From Hordeum vulgare subsp. vulgare (taxonomy: Eukaryota; Streptophyta; Magnoliopsida; Poales; Poaceae): a stretch of 64,000 nucleotides of DNA. The position numbers and the translations under genes were made by a program. The stretch is from NCBI RefSeq assembly GCF_904849725.1, contig NC_058522.1, forward strand, positions 433,037,529 to 433,101,528, read 5' to 3'. Under the pieces are notes generated by a model. The model did not search any database, was not told the DNA's origin, and was given only the letters and a program-made list of their open reading frames with translations. This document shows positions 22,349 through 33,689 of this stretch, piece by piece (the stretch's first letter is position 1; every line of letters starts with the position of its first letter).

Positions 22349-23853
22349 TGCTACCTCTTGAGATTGCGTTGGTTTTTCCCTTGAAGAGGAAACGGTGATG
22401 CAGCACAGTAGCAGTAAGTATTTCCCTTAGTTTGAGAACCAAGGTATCAATCCAGTAGGAGTATCAATCAAAGTCTCCAAAGTACCTGCGCAAAAACAGC
22501 AAACTTGCACCCAACGCTACAAAGGGGTTGTCAATCCCTTCACGATTGATTGCAAGGTGAGATCTGAAGGCGGGAAGTGCAACAAAGTAAAAGTGTAGGG
22601 CTGAAAATATGATGTGAAGTACACCCGGGGGCCATAGTGTTCACTAGAGGCTTCTCTCATGATAGCAAATATTACGGTGGGTGAACGAATTACTGTCGAG
22701 CAATTGATAGAACCACGCAAAATCATGACGATATGTAAGGCAATGATCATACATATATGCATCACGTCCGAGACAAGTAGACCGATACTTTCTGCATCTA
22801 CTACTATTACTCCACACATCGACCGCTATCCAGCATGCATCTAGTGTATTGAGTTCATAACAAACAGAGTAATGCCTTAAGCAAGATGACATCATGTAGA
22901 GGGATAAATTCATGCAATAGATATAAACCCCATCTTTTTACCCTTGATGGCCTCAAAACGATGCGTGCCTCGCTACCCCTTCTGTCACTGGGTGAGGTCA
23001 CCGCACGGTATGAACCCAAAACCAAGCACTTCTCCCATTGCAAGAATCATAGATCAAGTTGGCCAAACAAAACCCACAACCCAAAGAGAATTACAAGGAT
23101 ATGAAATCATGCATATAAGAGATCAGAAGAAACTCAAATAAGATTCATAGATAATCTGATCATAAATCCCCAATTCATCGGATCTCGACAAACACACCGC
23201 AAGAGAAGATTACATCAGATAGATCTCCAGGAAGATCATGGAGAACTTTGTATTGAAGATCCAAGAGAGAGAAGAAGCCATCTAGCTACTAGCTATGTAC
23301 CCAAAGGTCTATGGTGAACTACTCACGCATCATCGGAGAGGCAATGGTGTTGATGAAGAAGCCCTCCGTGTCTGAATCCGCCCTCCGGCAGGGCACCAGA
23401 ACATGCCCCAGATGGGATCTCGCGGAGACAGAAGCTTGCGGCGGCAGAAAAGTATTTTCATGGCTCTCTCCCGTTGTTTCAGATTTTTCGGGGATTTATA
23501 GGCGGAAGAAGTAGGGCAAAGGAGCCACGGGGGCCCACAAACCTGCTAGCCCCCCCCCCCCAGGTCGCGGCTAGGGGGCTTGTGGCCTCCCCTTGGACCC
23601 TTTTCCTTGGTTCTCAAGCTTCCTGCGTATCTTCTGTTCCGGAAAGATCTTTTCGGGGGTTTTATTCCGTTTGGACTCCATTTGATATTGTCCTCTGAAA
23701 ATGGTTAAAAACACGGAAAAAAACATAAACTGTCACTTGGCATTGAGTTAATAAGTTAGTCCCAAAAAAATAAAAGGCATACAAAACATCCAAAGTTTGA
23801 CAAGATAATAGCATGGAACCATCAAAAATTATAGATACGGTTGAGACGTATCA
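22349..23853 (-). mobile_element. 5' LTR of non-autonomous Athila-type element
   Basis: 1505 bp, TGCTACCTCTTGAG...GAGACGTATCA on the plus strand. Aligns end to end with 16909-18405. Confidence 0.9.
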
Positions 23854-23858
23854 AGCCC

Positions 23859-25892
23859 CCAAGTGTTGGGTTGCGTGCGTGCAGCAACTTGGGACTATTC
23901 CTTCCATTGTAGAATCATATCCACTCTCATGATGCCTTTGTGATGAAAGAAATCCTTGGTCATGGTTGCAATGTAACCCGACAAATATATGGTTGAGAAA
24001 TCCGTAAGTGTTGTAGTTTACTACAGAGCACAAGTTGAACAAATCCAAGAGCCGGTCAATTAGATGACCCGGCATTATATATGATAGGGAGGCTCTTCAA
24101 CAATAGTCAATTCTTCCGAGCTGGCTTAAAAACCCCAATCATTTAACACTGGTTATGATAAACCATGATGAAAATCTAGCCAAATTGGCTATTAGAAATA
24201 TATTTGCTGCTGCAAAAAATTATGCTTTGACCCGGTTTGAAGACTGGATTGATATGTATGTATGATGCATGATGCAATGCAATATGATGCATGTATATGA
24301 TTGAATAGTGTTGTCAACACCATAGTATGGCATCAAGTTATTTTAAATAAGCCGACTCAATGAGTCAAGGAAGCCGGCTCAGTGAGTCACAACGGGTAAG
24401 ACGAGCTCTCAAGGCTCTAGTGGTACCCAAAAAAGGTTAAACCGGCTCAGTGAGTCACGGCGGCCGGCTCAGTGAGTCACACAGGGTAGGACGAGCTTGC
24501 AAGGTTCTAGTGCTACCCTAAAGAGGCTTTTGCAACAGCCTTAGTTGTTTAGACCGGATGATCAGGCGCGTGTCAAGCTTCAGTGAAGCAAGTTTTGCGA
24601 ACCTATGGTTTGTCTATTTTCCATGTGTTGGCTCTTGCCAGTACCTTTCATGTTTTAACCAAGGCAATTTTAGGGTCCAAAAGCGGATTGACTCGCCAAG
24701 AGTACATGGGACCATAGGGCGATTTGTCCAACAAACAGTCCAGTATAACCATTTGTAATGCGTTAATTTTTTGCTAGCCAAGAGGGTATTCAGGCTGAAC
24801 TCAATGAGTGGAAGAACCAAGTGACCTATGATTAGGGAAACAACAGACATAGGATTGCAGAAGCGTATACGCTCTTACTGAAAAACGACTTGGGAGCTAG
24901 TAGCCCCCAAGTAAGCCGGCTTAATTCTCAAAATCATATAAGGCGCCCATGTTTGAATCGTGCAACATGGCAACTTTGGTCCTCTTTGTCCTACCAGTAT
25001 CTAGTTTTGAAATAAGTGCAGCATATAGACTTATGCTCTTTGATACTGATAGTGTCCATGCTTGGACGGCTTATGAAACAATAAAGACTCATGCTTTCAA
25101 GAAGATGAAACTGCAGAGACCCCGAATTTCATGGGCGTCGGCTTTATTGCTGTAACGACCCGTGGTTCTTGAATTATTCATCCCAGTCTGGCGAGTCAGG
25201 TCCATGTAGCCCCCGAATCTTAAGTCGACTCAAGGAGGCGGCTTAAGAGTCCTCATATTTGTCTGTGGCATAAGCCGGCAAAGAAAAATGCCGATACCCG
25301 CTCCATCTCCAAGATATAAAGCCACTTTTGTAATGAAGAATTTCCCTGAATAAAAATATTGCAGTCCAAAGTAATTGTTCTTGGACACATAATATGTACT
25401 AAAAATAGATAAGATGAATAGCACCTGATGTTTTTGTTGGATGAAACGCGAACGCTCGTGCTGAATAATGTTGGGACAATATATTTACATCCGGCTGATG
25501 TAGCATCAACACCCACGTGGCCTCTGTTTATTTTTATTCCTTTTCTCTCTTCCTATCCTTGTCTCCTTTCGTTCTTAACTCCCAAAACGCGGGAGCGCCC
25601 GCACGCAAGGAGGAGGAGCCGGGGCGGCTCAGATGTACGCTGGCGGGTGAGGAGGCGAAGCAGAGCCGGCGGCTCACCATTCCTCCCGCAAAGAGAGCAG
25701 ATGGGCAAGGCGGAAGCAGCAGCAGCGGTCAGGAGGCGTGGCTGAGCCGGCGGGCATGGCGCGGGGCGGCAGCTCATCGGACGGCGGCTTGAGCGGTGAG
25801 TGGGCGAGGCGGTGAGGCATGGCTGTGGGGCGGCGGCTCACCGGACGGCAGCTTGAGCGGCGAGCGGGCGAGGCGGTGAGGCATGGCTATGG
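23859..25892 (-). other. LARD interior, middle part
   Basis: Begins with the rest of the tenth hairpin unit (23861-23896). At about 24371-24530 two copies of a roughly 90-bp unit occur (CCGGCTCAGTGAGTCAC, GGGTA.GACGAGCT, CTCTAGTG.TACCC). From about 25570 it turns GC-rich with GGCGG.GGCTCA repeats (two copies of a roughly 75-bp unit at 25750-25890). No coding sequence recognised; short ORFs here are composition artefacts. Confidence 0.6.
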
Positions 25893-25897
25893 GGCGG

Positions 25898-27400
25898 TGC
25901 TACCAGTCCCCGGCAACGGCACTAGAAGAATGATGTTGACGTGTACCTGACTCGATGCCTCGGTGGCAACGGAGTCAGAACTGCTCCCAGTTGCTCAACA
26001 ATTAGCAATTGTCTTGCAATGGCCCACCAGCGCGTGGGTTCGCGGCAGTTTTCGAGGGTAGAGTATTCAACCCAAATTTGTTGGTTCGCCCGACAGGAAG
26101 TGAGAGGATACTCTCAAGTATTAGCAGCTGAATGCGTCAGATTCAACCACACCTAAAAGATTAGTATCTGCAAGCAGAGTATCAGCAGCAAAGTAGTATG
26201 ATAACAACGATGCCAGAAACGATCTGTTGACGGCAGACTATTCCTAACGGTTGTATCAATGGCGCCAGAAGTTGACTGTGGACGGAAAATATTCTTTCCC
26301 GTCAACGGCGCAAGATAAAGTATTGTAGCAGGCAGCAGCAGTGTAACGAGTAATACCAGTGGCAAGGAACAGCAGTAGCAAGTAGCAACAGTAGTAACAG
26401 AAGCAGAGCAAAGCAAGTAATAGAAGCAACAACAGTAGTAACAGCAGCAGAGCAAAACAAGTAACAACAGCAGTGGAACAAACTCGTAGGCAATGGGTTA
26501 GTGATTTGTTTGGATGATATTCATCATGCAACAGTTATAACACGGAGAGATATGTAGCTAGCTCCCGTTCGTCAATGTGATGTAGGCATGCATTTCGTGT
26601 GACATCATACGTGCTTAGGGAAAAGAACTTGCATGACATCTATTGTCCATCCCTCCCGTGGCAGCGGGGTCCAAAAGGAAACTACGGGATATTAAGGTTC
26701 TCCTTTTAATAAAGAACCGGAACAACGCATTAGCACTTGATCAACACATGAACTCCTCAAACTATGGTCATCACCGGGAGTGGTTCCGGTTATTGTCACA
26801 CCGGGGTTGCTGGATCATAACACATAGTAGGTAACTACAACTTGCACGATCGAATCTAAAACACACATATATTGGTGACAACATAATAATTTCAGATCTG
26901 AAATCATGGCACTGGGGCCCTAGTGACAAGCATTAAGCATGGCAAAGTAGTAGCAACATCAATCTCAGAACATAGTGGATACTATGGATCAATCCCCGTC
27001 AAAACTAACTCGATTACATGATAGATCTCATGCTACTCATCACCGCCCAGCGAGCCTACGAATAGATTACTCATGAACGATGAAGAGCTTCATGGAATTG
27101 GAGAGGGAAGAAGGTTGATCATGACGATGGCGACGATTTCCCCTCTCCGGAGCCCGAAACGGACTCCAGATCTGCCCTCCAGATGAAGAACAGGATGTGG
27201 CGGCGCCTCCGTATCGCAAACGCGACGAAATCTTTTCTCTTTATTTTTTCTGGGACGAAAGTGAATTTATAGAGCTGAGTTTGGGGGCGGATGAGCCACA
27301 TGGGCCCCACAAGCTTGCTAGCCGCCACGAGGGGGCGGCGGCTACAGGGCTTGTGGCCCACTGGCCCATCCCCTCCGGGACGCTAAAACAGAAAACAGGA
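25898..27400 (-). mobile_element. Left (3') LTR of gag-protease element, 3-prime-side truncated
   Basis: Matches 30445-31853 throughout to 27303, then about 100 bp more of LTR-like sequence (GGGCCCCACAAGCTTGCTAGCC). The terminal GTTTGGAAAAG...GACGTATCA block found at 39570-39606 is missing here. It contains an AGC/AAC-rich low-complexity stretch at 26320-26480 and several motifs resembling the primer binding site. Confidence 0.75.
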
Positions 27401-27403
27401 AAA

Positions 27404-27587
27404 ACTAAACTAAATCTATCATTTTTCTTCTAAGCAACAGAAAGTGAAAGCTTAAAACATAGGTATGTGACTCTTTGATTCATCCATTTCATGGTCATCG
27501 AAAGAAATCCGTCAATGGGGTTGATCAAATCCTCATGAAAAAACTTTTCCGAAACGCAAAAGGAAACGGAGAATTTTCGAATAGTCA
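27404..27587 (-). other. Spacer downstream of gag-protease
   Basis: A short minus-strand stretch after the gag-protease stop. Reading on through the stop gives FSVSF-like and NPIDGFSSMTMKWMN-like peptides, which suggests decayed inter-domain sequence before the missing RT. Nothing else seen. Confidence 0.4.
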
Positions 27588-30332
27588 CTAAGTCACCTCA
27601 ATGGGGATATGTATCTCCCCAACAAGCAAATCAAACTTCATCTTGACACCAAGAATAGGGCATTCAAATCTCCCAATAAGAATCGATGAAGTTTTTTCTA
27701 TAGCATTGATGCAATGTACTTGATATCGTTTCTTCGGAAAATACACTGTATGCTCATTACCGTTGACATGGAAAGTGACATTGCCTTTGTTGCAATCCAT
27801 AACAGCCCCTGCAGTGTTTAAAAAGGGTCTTTCGACGATGACAGCCATGGCATCATCCTCGGGAATATCCAAGATAACAAAGTCAGTTAAGATAGTGGTG
27901 TTAGAAACCACAACAGGCACATCCTCGCAAATGTCGATAAGGAAAGCAGTTGATTTGGCAGCCATTTGCAGAGAGATTTCAGTGGGTGTCAACTTATCCA
28001 GTTCGATTCTACGGTAAAGAGAGAGCGGCATAACACTAACACCGGCTCCAAGGTCACATAAGGCAGTTCTTACGTAGTTTCCTTTAATGGAGCAAGGTAT
28101 TGTGGCCACTCCGGGATCACCAAGTTTATTAGGAGTTCCACCTTTGAAAGTGTAATTGGAAAGCATGGTGGAGATCTCAAGATCTGGTATCTTCCGTTCA
28201 TTAGTCACGATATCTTTCATGTACTTGGCATACGGAGACATTTTGAGCATATCAATTAACCGCATCTGCAGAAAGACGGGTCTTATCATCTCAACAAAGC
28301 GCTCAAAATCCTCATCATCCTTTTTCTTGGATGGCTTAGGAGGAAAGGGCATAGGTCTCTGAACCCATGGCTCCCTTTCTTTACCATGCTTCCTAGCAGC
28401 AAAGTCATTCTTATCGTATCTCTTAGGTTGTGGGTTATCAGGATTAACCGTAGGTTCAATCTTCACATCCTTATCATTGCTAGGTTGAGCATCATTATGA
28501 ACATCGCTGTCCATATTGTCACCAGGTTCATGTTCATCACCAGATTGTGTTTCTGCATCAGACGCAGAAATATCATTTGGTTCTTCAGGTGTGACAGTAT
28601 TTGGTGAACTGACATGTAGGTTTCTATCATCCTTCTTCTTCTTAGGATGACTGGGTGCATCAGCATTAATTCCTTGAGAATCTTGATCAATTCTCTTAGG
28701 ATGGCCTTCTGGATACAAAGGTTCCTGAGTCATTTTGCCTCCTCTAGTAATGACTCTGACAGAGTTATCATTTAATTCATTGAGCAAGTCATTATGAGCT
28801 TTAAGTACTTGTTCTACCTGAGTAGTAATCATAGAGGCATGTTTACTCAGAAGCTTTAGATCATTGACATTTCTGTCTACACAAGCACTTAAATGACTAA
28901 GCATACGAGTACTTTGTTCCAATTGTCTGCTTACATAATCATTGAAACTCTGTTGTTTGGCAACAAAGTTGTCAAATTCATCAAAGCATAGGCTAGCAGG
29001 TTTGTCAAAAGGAATATCACTCTCATCAAACCTACGCAGAGAATTCACTTCTACTACTTGTATCGGGTTATCGAGACCGTGGATCTCTTCGATAGGTGGT
29101 AGATTTTTGACATCTTCAGATCTAATGCCTTTCTCTTCCATAGATTTCTTGGCTTCTTGCATATCTTCGGGACTGAGGAATAGAATACCTCTTTTCTTAG
29201 GAGTTGGCTTAGGAGGTGGTTCGGGAATAGTCCAAGCATTATCATTGATCAAGATGTTATTCAGTAGACTCTCAGCTTGTTCTATAGTTCGTTCCCTAAA
29301 AACACAACCAACACAACTATCTAGGTGGTCTCTAGAAGCATCGGTAAGTCCGTTATAGAAGATATCAAGTATCTCGTTCTTCTTAAGAGGGTGATCAGAC
29401 AAAGCATTCTGTAGCTGGATGAGCCTCCCCCAAGCTTGTGGGAGACTCTCTTCTTGGAGTTGAGGAAAGTTGTATATTTCCTGCAAGGCAGCTTGCTTCT
29501 TATGGGCAGGGAAATATTTCTCACAGAAGTAATAGACCATATCCTCGGGACTACTCGCACATCCAGGAGTAAGAGAGGTGAACCAGGCTTTAGCGCCATC
29601 CTTTAGAGAGAAAGGAAACAACTTAAGGATATAGTAGTGGCGGATCTTCTCCTCACTAGTGAAATGGGTGGCAATATCGTGTAGTTTGGTAAGATGGGCT
29701 ACGACCGTCTCAGACTCATAACCGTGGAAAGGATCAGATTCGACTAGAGAGATTATCTTAGGGTCGGTAGAGAATTCATAATCCTTATCGGTGACAAAGA
29801 TAGGTGAAGTGGCAAACTTCGGGTCGTATTTCATCCTAGCTTTCAGAGATTTTTCCTTCCACATGAGAAGTAATTTCTCAGCGTCGTAGGCATCCTTACA
29901 CGCAAGAAAATCCTCAGCCATCTCTCCCTCCATAACATAACCCTCAGGTATATCAGGCAATTCATATCTAGGGGAGCTAGATCTAGCAGGAGCAAAAGCA
30001 GGTTTTATCTCAATAGTATCAGGAGTTTCAAAAGCATCACGAGCATTGGCAGTAACTCTAGCAATATGAGCATCAAGGAATACCCCTAGTGGCATATTAG
30101 GCAAAATAGTATCTCTAGCAGTATCAAGCATAGCATCATCAGGCAAAATAGCATCTCTAGCATCATCAGGCAAAGCAGTATCAAGCATAGCATCATCAGG
30201 CATAGCATCTCTAGCAGTATCAGGCATAGCATCTCTAGCAGGAGGTGGTGTCGCAAACTTACTCATAACCGAAGGTGAATCAAGTGCAGAGCTAGATGGC
30301 AATTCCTTACCTCCCCTCGTAGTTGAGGGCAA
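27588..30332 (-). CDS. gag-pro: Athila-type gag-protease polyprotein, intact 914 codons
   Basis: A single open frame from ATG 30332 to a stop at 27588. Residues about 24-80 are an imperfect repeat rich in ARDAMPD and DDAMLDTA. Residues about 200-370 are the retrotransposon gag region (FPFSLKDGAKAWF, FPAHKKQAAL, LPQAWGRLIQL, ILDIFYNGL). A charged, low-complexity linker with PSHPKKKKDD and acidic stretches follows. The C-terminal third is a retropepsin-like aspartic protease with active-site motif ALCDLGAGVSVMPLSLY and a later VIVERPFLNTAGAVMD. No CCHC knuckle was seen. The usual next domains (RT, RNaseH, integrase) are missing. Gag forms the particle and protease processes it. An intact frame of this size is exceptional in this window and suggests a recent insertion. 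Confidence 0.92.
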   Translation of the reverse strand: MPSTTRGGKELPSSSALDSPSVMSKFATPPPARDAMPDTARDAMPDDAMLDTALPDDARDAILPDDAMLDTARDTILPNMPLGVFLDAHIARVTANARDAFETPDTIEIKPAFAPARSSSPRYELPDIPEGYVMEGEMAEDFLACKDAYDAEKLLLMWKEKSLKARMKYDPKFATSPIFVTDKDYEFSTDPKIISLVESDPFHGYESETVVAHLTKLHDIATHFTSEEKIRHYYILKLFPFSLKDGAKAWFTSLTPGCASSPEDMVYYFCEKYFPAHKKQAALQEIYNFPQLQEESLPQAWGRLIQLQNALSDHPLKKNEILDIFYNGLTDASRDHLDSCVGCVFRERTIEQAESLLNNILINDNAWTIPEPPPKPTPKKRGILFLSPEDMQEAKKSMEEKGIRSEDVKNLPPIEEIHGLDNPIQVVEVNSLRRFDESDIPFDKPASLCFDEFDNFVAKQQSFNDYVSRQLEQSTRMLSHLSACVDRNVNDLKLLSKHASMITTQVEQVLKAHNDLLNELNDNSVRVITRGGKMTQEPLYPEGHPKRIDQDSQGINADAPSHPKKKKDDRNLHVSSPNTVTPEEPNDISASDAETQSGDEHEPGDNMDSDVHNDAQPSNDKDVKIEPTVNPDNPQPKRYDKNDFAARKHGKEREPWVQRPMPFPPKPSKKKDDEDFERFVEMIRPVFLQMRLIDMLKMSPYAKYMKDIVTNERKIPDLEISTMLSNYTFKGGTPNKLGDPGVATIPCSIKGNYVRTALCDLGAGVSVMPLSLYRRIELDKLTPTEISLQMAAKSTAFLIDICEDVPVVVSNTTILTDFVILDIPEDDAMAVIVERPFLNTAGAVMDCNKGNVTFHVNGNEHTVYFPKKRYQVHCINAIEKTSSILIGRFECPILGVKMKFDLLVGEIHIPIEVT

Positions 30333-30414
30333 GATTTGGTTTTGGGTCTTTCAGATTCTTCATAGTGATCAGCAGATATAAATCCCAAGTGACTAGGAGA
30401 ATATAGCAATCTCC

Positions 30415-30432
30415 TTCCCCGGCAACGGCGCC
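30415..30432 (-). other. Primer binding site of gag-protease element
   Basis: The minus strand reads TGGCGCCGTTGCCGGGGA 13 bp inside the right LTR. This is the Athila-type primer binding site. Confidence 0.8.
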
Positions 30433-30444
30433 AGAAAAAGCTGC

Positions 30445-31853
30445 TGCTAGCAGTCCCCAGCAATGGCAATAGAAGAATGTTTTTGACGTGTACCTGACTT
30501 GATGCCCCCCCCCCGGCAACAGAGTCAGAACTGCTCCCAGTTGCTCAACAATTAACAATTGTCTTGCAATGACCCACCAGTGCGTGGGTTCGCGGCAGTT
30601 TTCGAGGGTAAAGTATTCAACCCAAATTTGTTGGTTCGCCCGACAGGAAGTGAGAGGATACTTTCAAGTATTAGCAGCTGAATGCGTCAGATTCAACCAC
30701 ACCTGAAACATTAGTATCTGCAAGCAGAGTATCAGCAGCAAAGTAGTATGATAACAACGGTGCCAGAAACGATCTGTTGACGGCACACTATTCCAAACGG
30801 TTGTATCAATGGCGCCATAAGTTGACCATGCACAGAAAATATTCTTTCCCGTCAACGGCGCGAGATAAAGTATTGTAGCAGGTAGCAGCAGTGTAACGAG
30901 TAATAGCAGTGGCAAGGAACAGCAGTAGCAAGTAGCAACGGTAGTAACAGCAGCAGAGCAAAGCAAGTAACAGCAGCAGCAACAGTAGTAACAGCAGCAG
31001 AGCAAAACAAGTAACAGCAGCAGTGGAACAAACTCGTAGGCAATGGGTCAGTGATTTGTTTGGATGATATTCATCATGCAACAGTTATAACACGGAGAGA
31101 TATGTGGCTAGCTCCCGTTCGTCAATGTGATGTAGGCATGCATTCCGTGTGTCGTCATACGTGCTTAGGGAAAAGAACTTGCATGACATCTATTGTCCAT
31201 CCCTCCCGTGGCAGCGGGGTCCAAAAGGAAACTACGGGATATTAAGGTTCTCCTTTTAATAAAGAACTGGAACAACGCATTAGCACTTGGTGAACACATG
31301 AACTCCTCAAACTATGGTCATCACCGGGAGTGGTTCCGGTTATTGTCACTCCGGCGTTGCCGGATCGTAACACATAGTAGGTAACTACAACTTGCAAGAT
31401 CGGATCTAAAACACACATCTATTGGTGACAACATAATAATTTCATATCTGAAATCATGGCACTCGGGCCCTAGTGACAAGCATTAAGCATGGCAAAGTAG
31501 TAGCAACATCAATCTCAGAACATAGTGGATACTAGGGATCAATCCCCGTCAAAACTAACTCGATTACATGATAGATCTCATCCTACTCATCACCGCCCAG
31601 CGAGCCTACGAATAGATTACTCACGAACGATGAAGAGCTTCATGGAATTGGAGAGGGGAGAAGGTTGATGATGACGATGGCGACGATTTCCCCTCTCCGG
31701 AGCCCAAAACGGACTCCAGATCTGCCCTCCAGATGAAGAACAGGATGTGGCGGCGCCTCCGTATCGCACACGCGACGAAATCTTCTCTCTTTATTTTTTC
31801 TGGGACGAAAGTGAATTTATAGAGCTGAGTTTGGGGGCGGCAGAGCCACGTGG
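30445..31853 (-). mobile_element. Right (5') LTR of gag-protease element, part 1
   Basis: TGCTAGCAGTCCCC... aligned to 25898-27303. It is cut at 31853 (..GCCACGTGG) by the BARE/WIS/Angela-type insertion. The distal end is at 39515-39606; the LTR sequence between is lost. Confidence 0.85.
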
Positions 31854-33673
31854 TGTTGGGGAACGTCGCATGGGAAACAAAAAATTTCCTACGCTCACGA
31901 AGACCTATCATGGTGATGTCCATCTACGAGAGGGGATATTCGATCTACGTACCCTTGTAGACCGCACAGCACAAGCGTTAGTGAACGCGGTTGATGTAGT
32001 GGAACGTCCTCACATCCCTCGATCCGCCCCGCGAACCGTCCCGCGATCAGTCCCACGATCTAGTGCCGAACGGACGGCACCTCCGCGTTCAGCACACGTA
32101 CAGCTCGATGATGATCTCGGCCTTCTTGATCCAGCAAGAGAGACGGATAGGTAGATGAGTTCTCCGGCAGCGTGACGGCGCTCCGGAGGTTGGTGATGAT
32201 CTTATCTCGGCAGGGCTCCGCCCGAGCTCCGCAGAAACACGATCTAGAGGTAAAACTGTGGAGATATGTGGTCGGGCTGCCGTGGCAAAGTTGTCTCAAA
32301 TCAGCCCTAAAACCCCCGTATATATAGGGGGAAGAGGGGGAGCCTTTCCTTGGGGCTCAAGAGGCCCCAAGGGGGTCGGCCGAGCCAAGGGGGGAAGGTC
32401 TCCCCTTCCAAACCGAATCCAACTTGGTTTGGATGGTGGAGTCCTTCTTCCCTTTCCCACCTCCTCCTTTTTTTTCTTTTCTCTTTGATTTTCTTCCTAT
32501 GGCCCATAGGGCCTTCTTGGGCTGTCCCACCAGCCCACTAAGGGCTGGTGTGCCACCCACAAGGCCTATGGGCTTCCCCGAGGTGGGTTGCCCCCCCTCC
32601 CCGGTGAACATCCGGAACCCATTCGTCATTCCCGGTACATTCCCGGTAACTCCGAAAACCTTCCAGTAATCAAATGAGGTCATCCTATATATCAATCTTC
32701 GTTTCCGGACCATTTCGGAAACCCTCGTGACGTCCGTGATCTCATACGGGACTCCGAACAACATTCGGTAACCAACCATATAACTCAAATACGCATAAAA
32801 CAACGTCGAACCTTAAGTGTGCAGACCCTGCGGGTTCGAGAACTATGTAGACATGACCCGATTGACTCCTCGGTCAATATCCAATAGCGGGACCTAGATG
32901 CCCATATTGTATCCCACATATTCTACGAAGATCTTATCGTTTGAACCTCAGTGCCAGTGATTCATATAATCCCGTATGTCATTCCCTTTGTCCTTCCGTA
33001 TGTTACTTGCCCGAGATTCGATCGTCAGTATCCGCATACCTATTTCAATCTCGTTTACCGGAAAGTCTCTTTACTCATTCTGTAATACAAGATCCCGCAA
33101 CTTACACTAAGTCACATTGCTTGCAAGGCTTGTGTGTGATGTTGTATTACCGAGTGGGCCCCAAGATACCTCTCCGTCACACGGAGTGACAAATCCCAGT
33201 CTCGATCCATACTAACTCAAAGAACACCTTCGGAGATACCTGTAGAGCATCTTTATAGTCACCCAGTTACGTCGCGACGTTTGATACACACAAAGCATTC
33301 CTCCGGTGTCAGTGAGTTATATGGTCTCATGGTCATAGGAACAAATACTTGACACGCAGAAAACAGTAGCAACAAAATGACACGATCAACATGCTACGTC
33401 TATTAGTTTGGGTCTAGTCCATCACATGATTCTCCTAATGATGTGATCCCGTTATCAAGTAACAACACTTGCCCATGGCCAGGAAACCTTGACCATCTTT
33501 GATCAACGAGCTAGTCAACTAGAAGCTTACTAGGGACAGTGTTTTATCTATGTATCCACACAAGTATTGTGTTTCCAATCAATACAATTATAGCATGGAT
33601 AATAAACGATTATCATGAACAAACAAATATAATAATAACTAATTATTATTGCCTCTAGGGCATATTTCCAACA
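31854..33673 (-). mobile_element. 3' LTR of BARE/WIS/Angela-type element
   Basis: Full 1820-bp LTR. Minus-strand TATA box within CCTATATATACGGGG at about 32319-32330, with a counterpart near 39100-39112 in the other LTR. Over the first roughly 440 aligned bases I counted about ten substitutions between the two LTRs. Confidence 0.94.
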
Positions 33674-33689
33674 GTCCCCCACTTGCACT

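Larger units (their letters stand above)
16909..23853 (-). mobile_element. Non-autonomous Athila-type Ty3/gypsy element, TSD AGCCC
   Basis: A complete insertion of 6945 bp flanked by AGCCC at 16904-16908 and 23854-23858. LTRs are 16909-18405 and 22349-23853. The minus strand reads TGATACGTCTC...GGTAGCA. The polypurine tract (AGCTTGGGGATGCT) is at about 18406-18419 and the Athila-type primer binding site (TGGCGCCGTTGCC) is beside the right LTR. The 3.9-kb interior has no gag, protease, RT or integrase, only one 252-codon frame of unknown function. The LTRs look very similar by eye, so it was probably mobilised by another element's proteins. Its family is Sabrina/Fatima-like from memory, without certainty. 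Confidence 0.9.

Noticed and set aside
26153..26531. Cys/Leu/Tyr-rich open frames on the minus strand (also 30664-31081)
   Set aside because: Products of the AGC/AAC triplet-rich stretch in an LTR, present in both LTR copies; no protein family resemblance.
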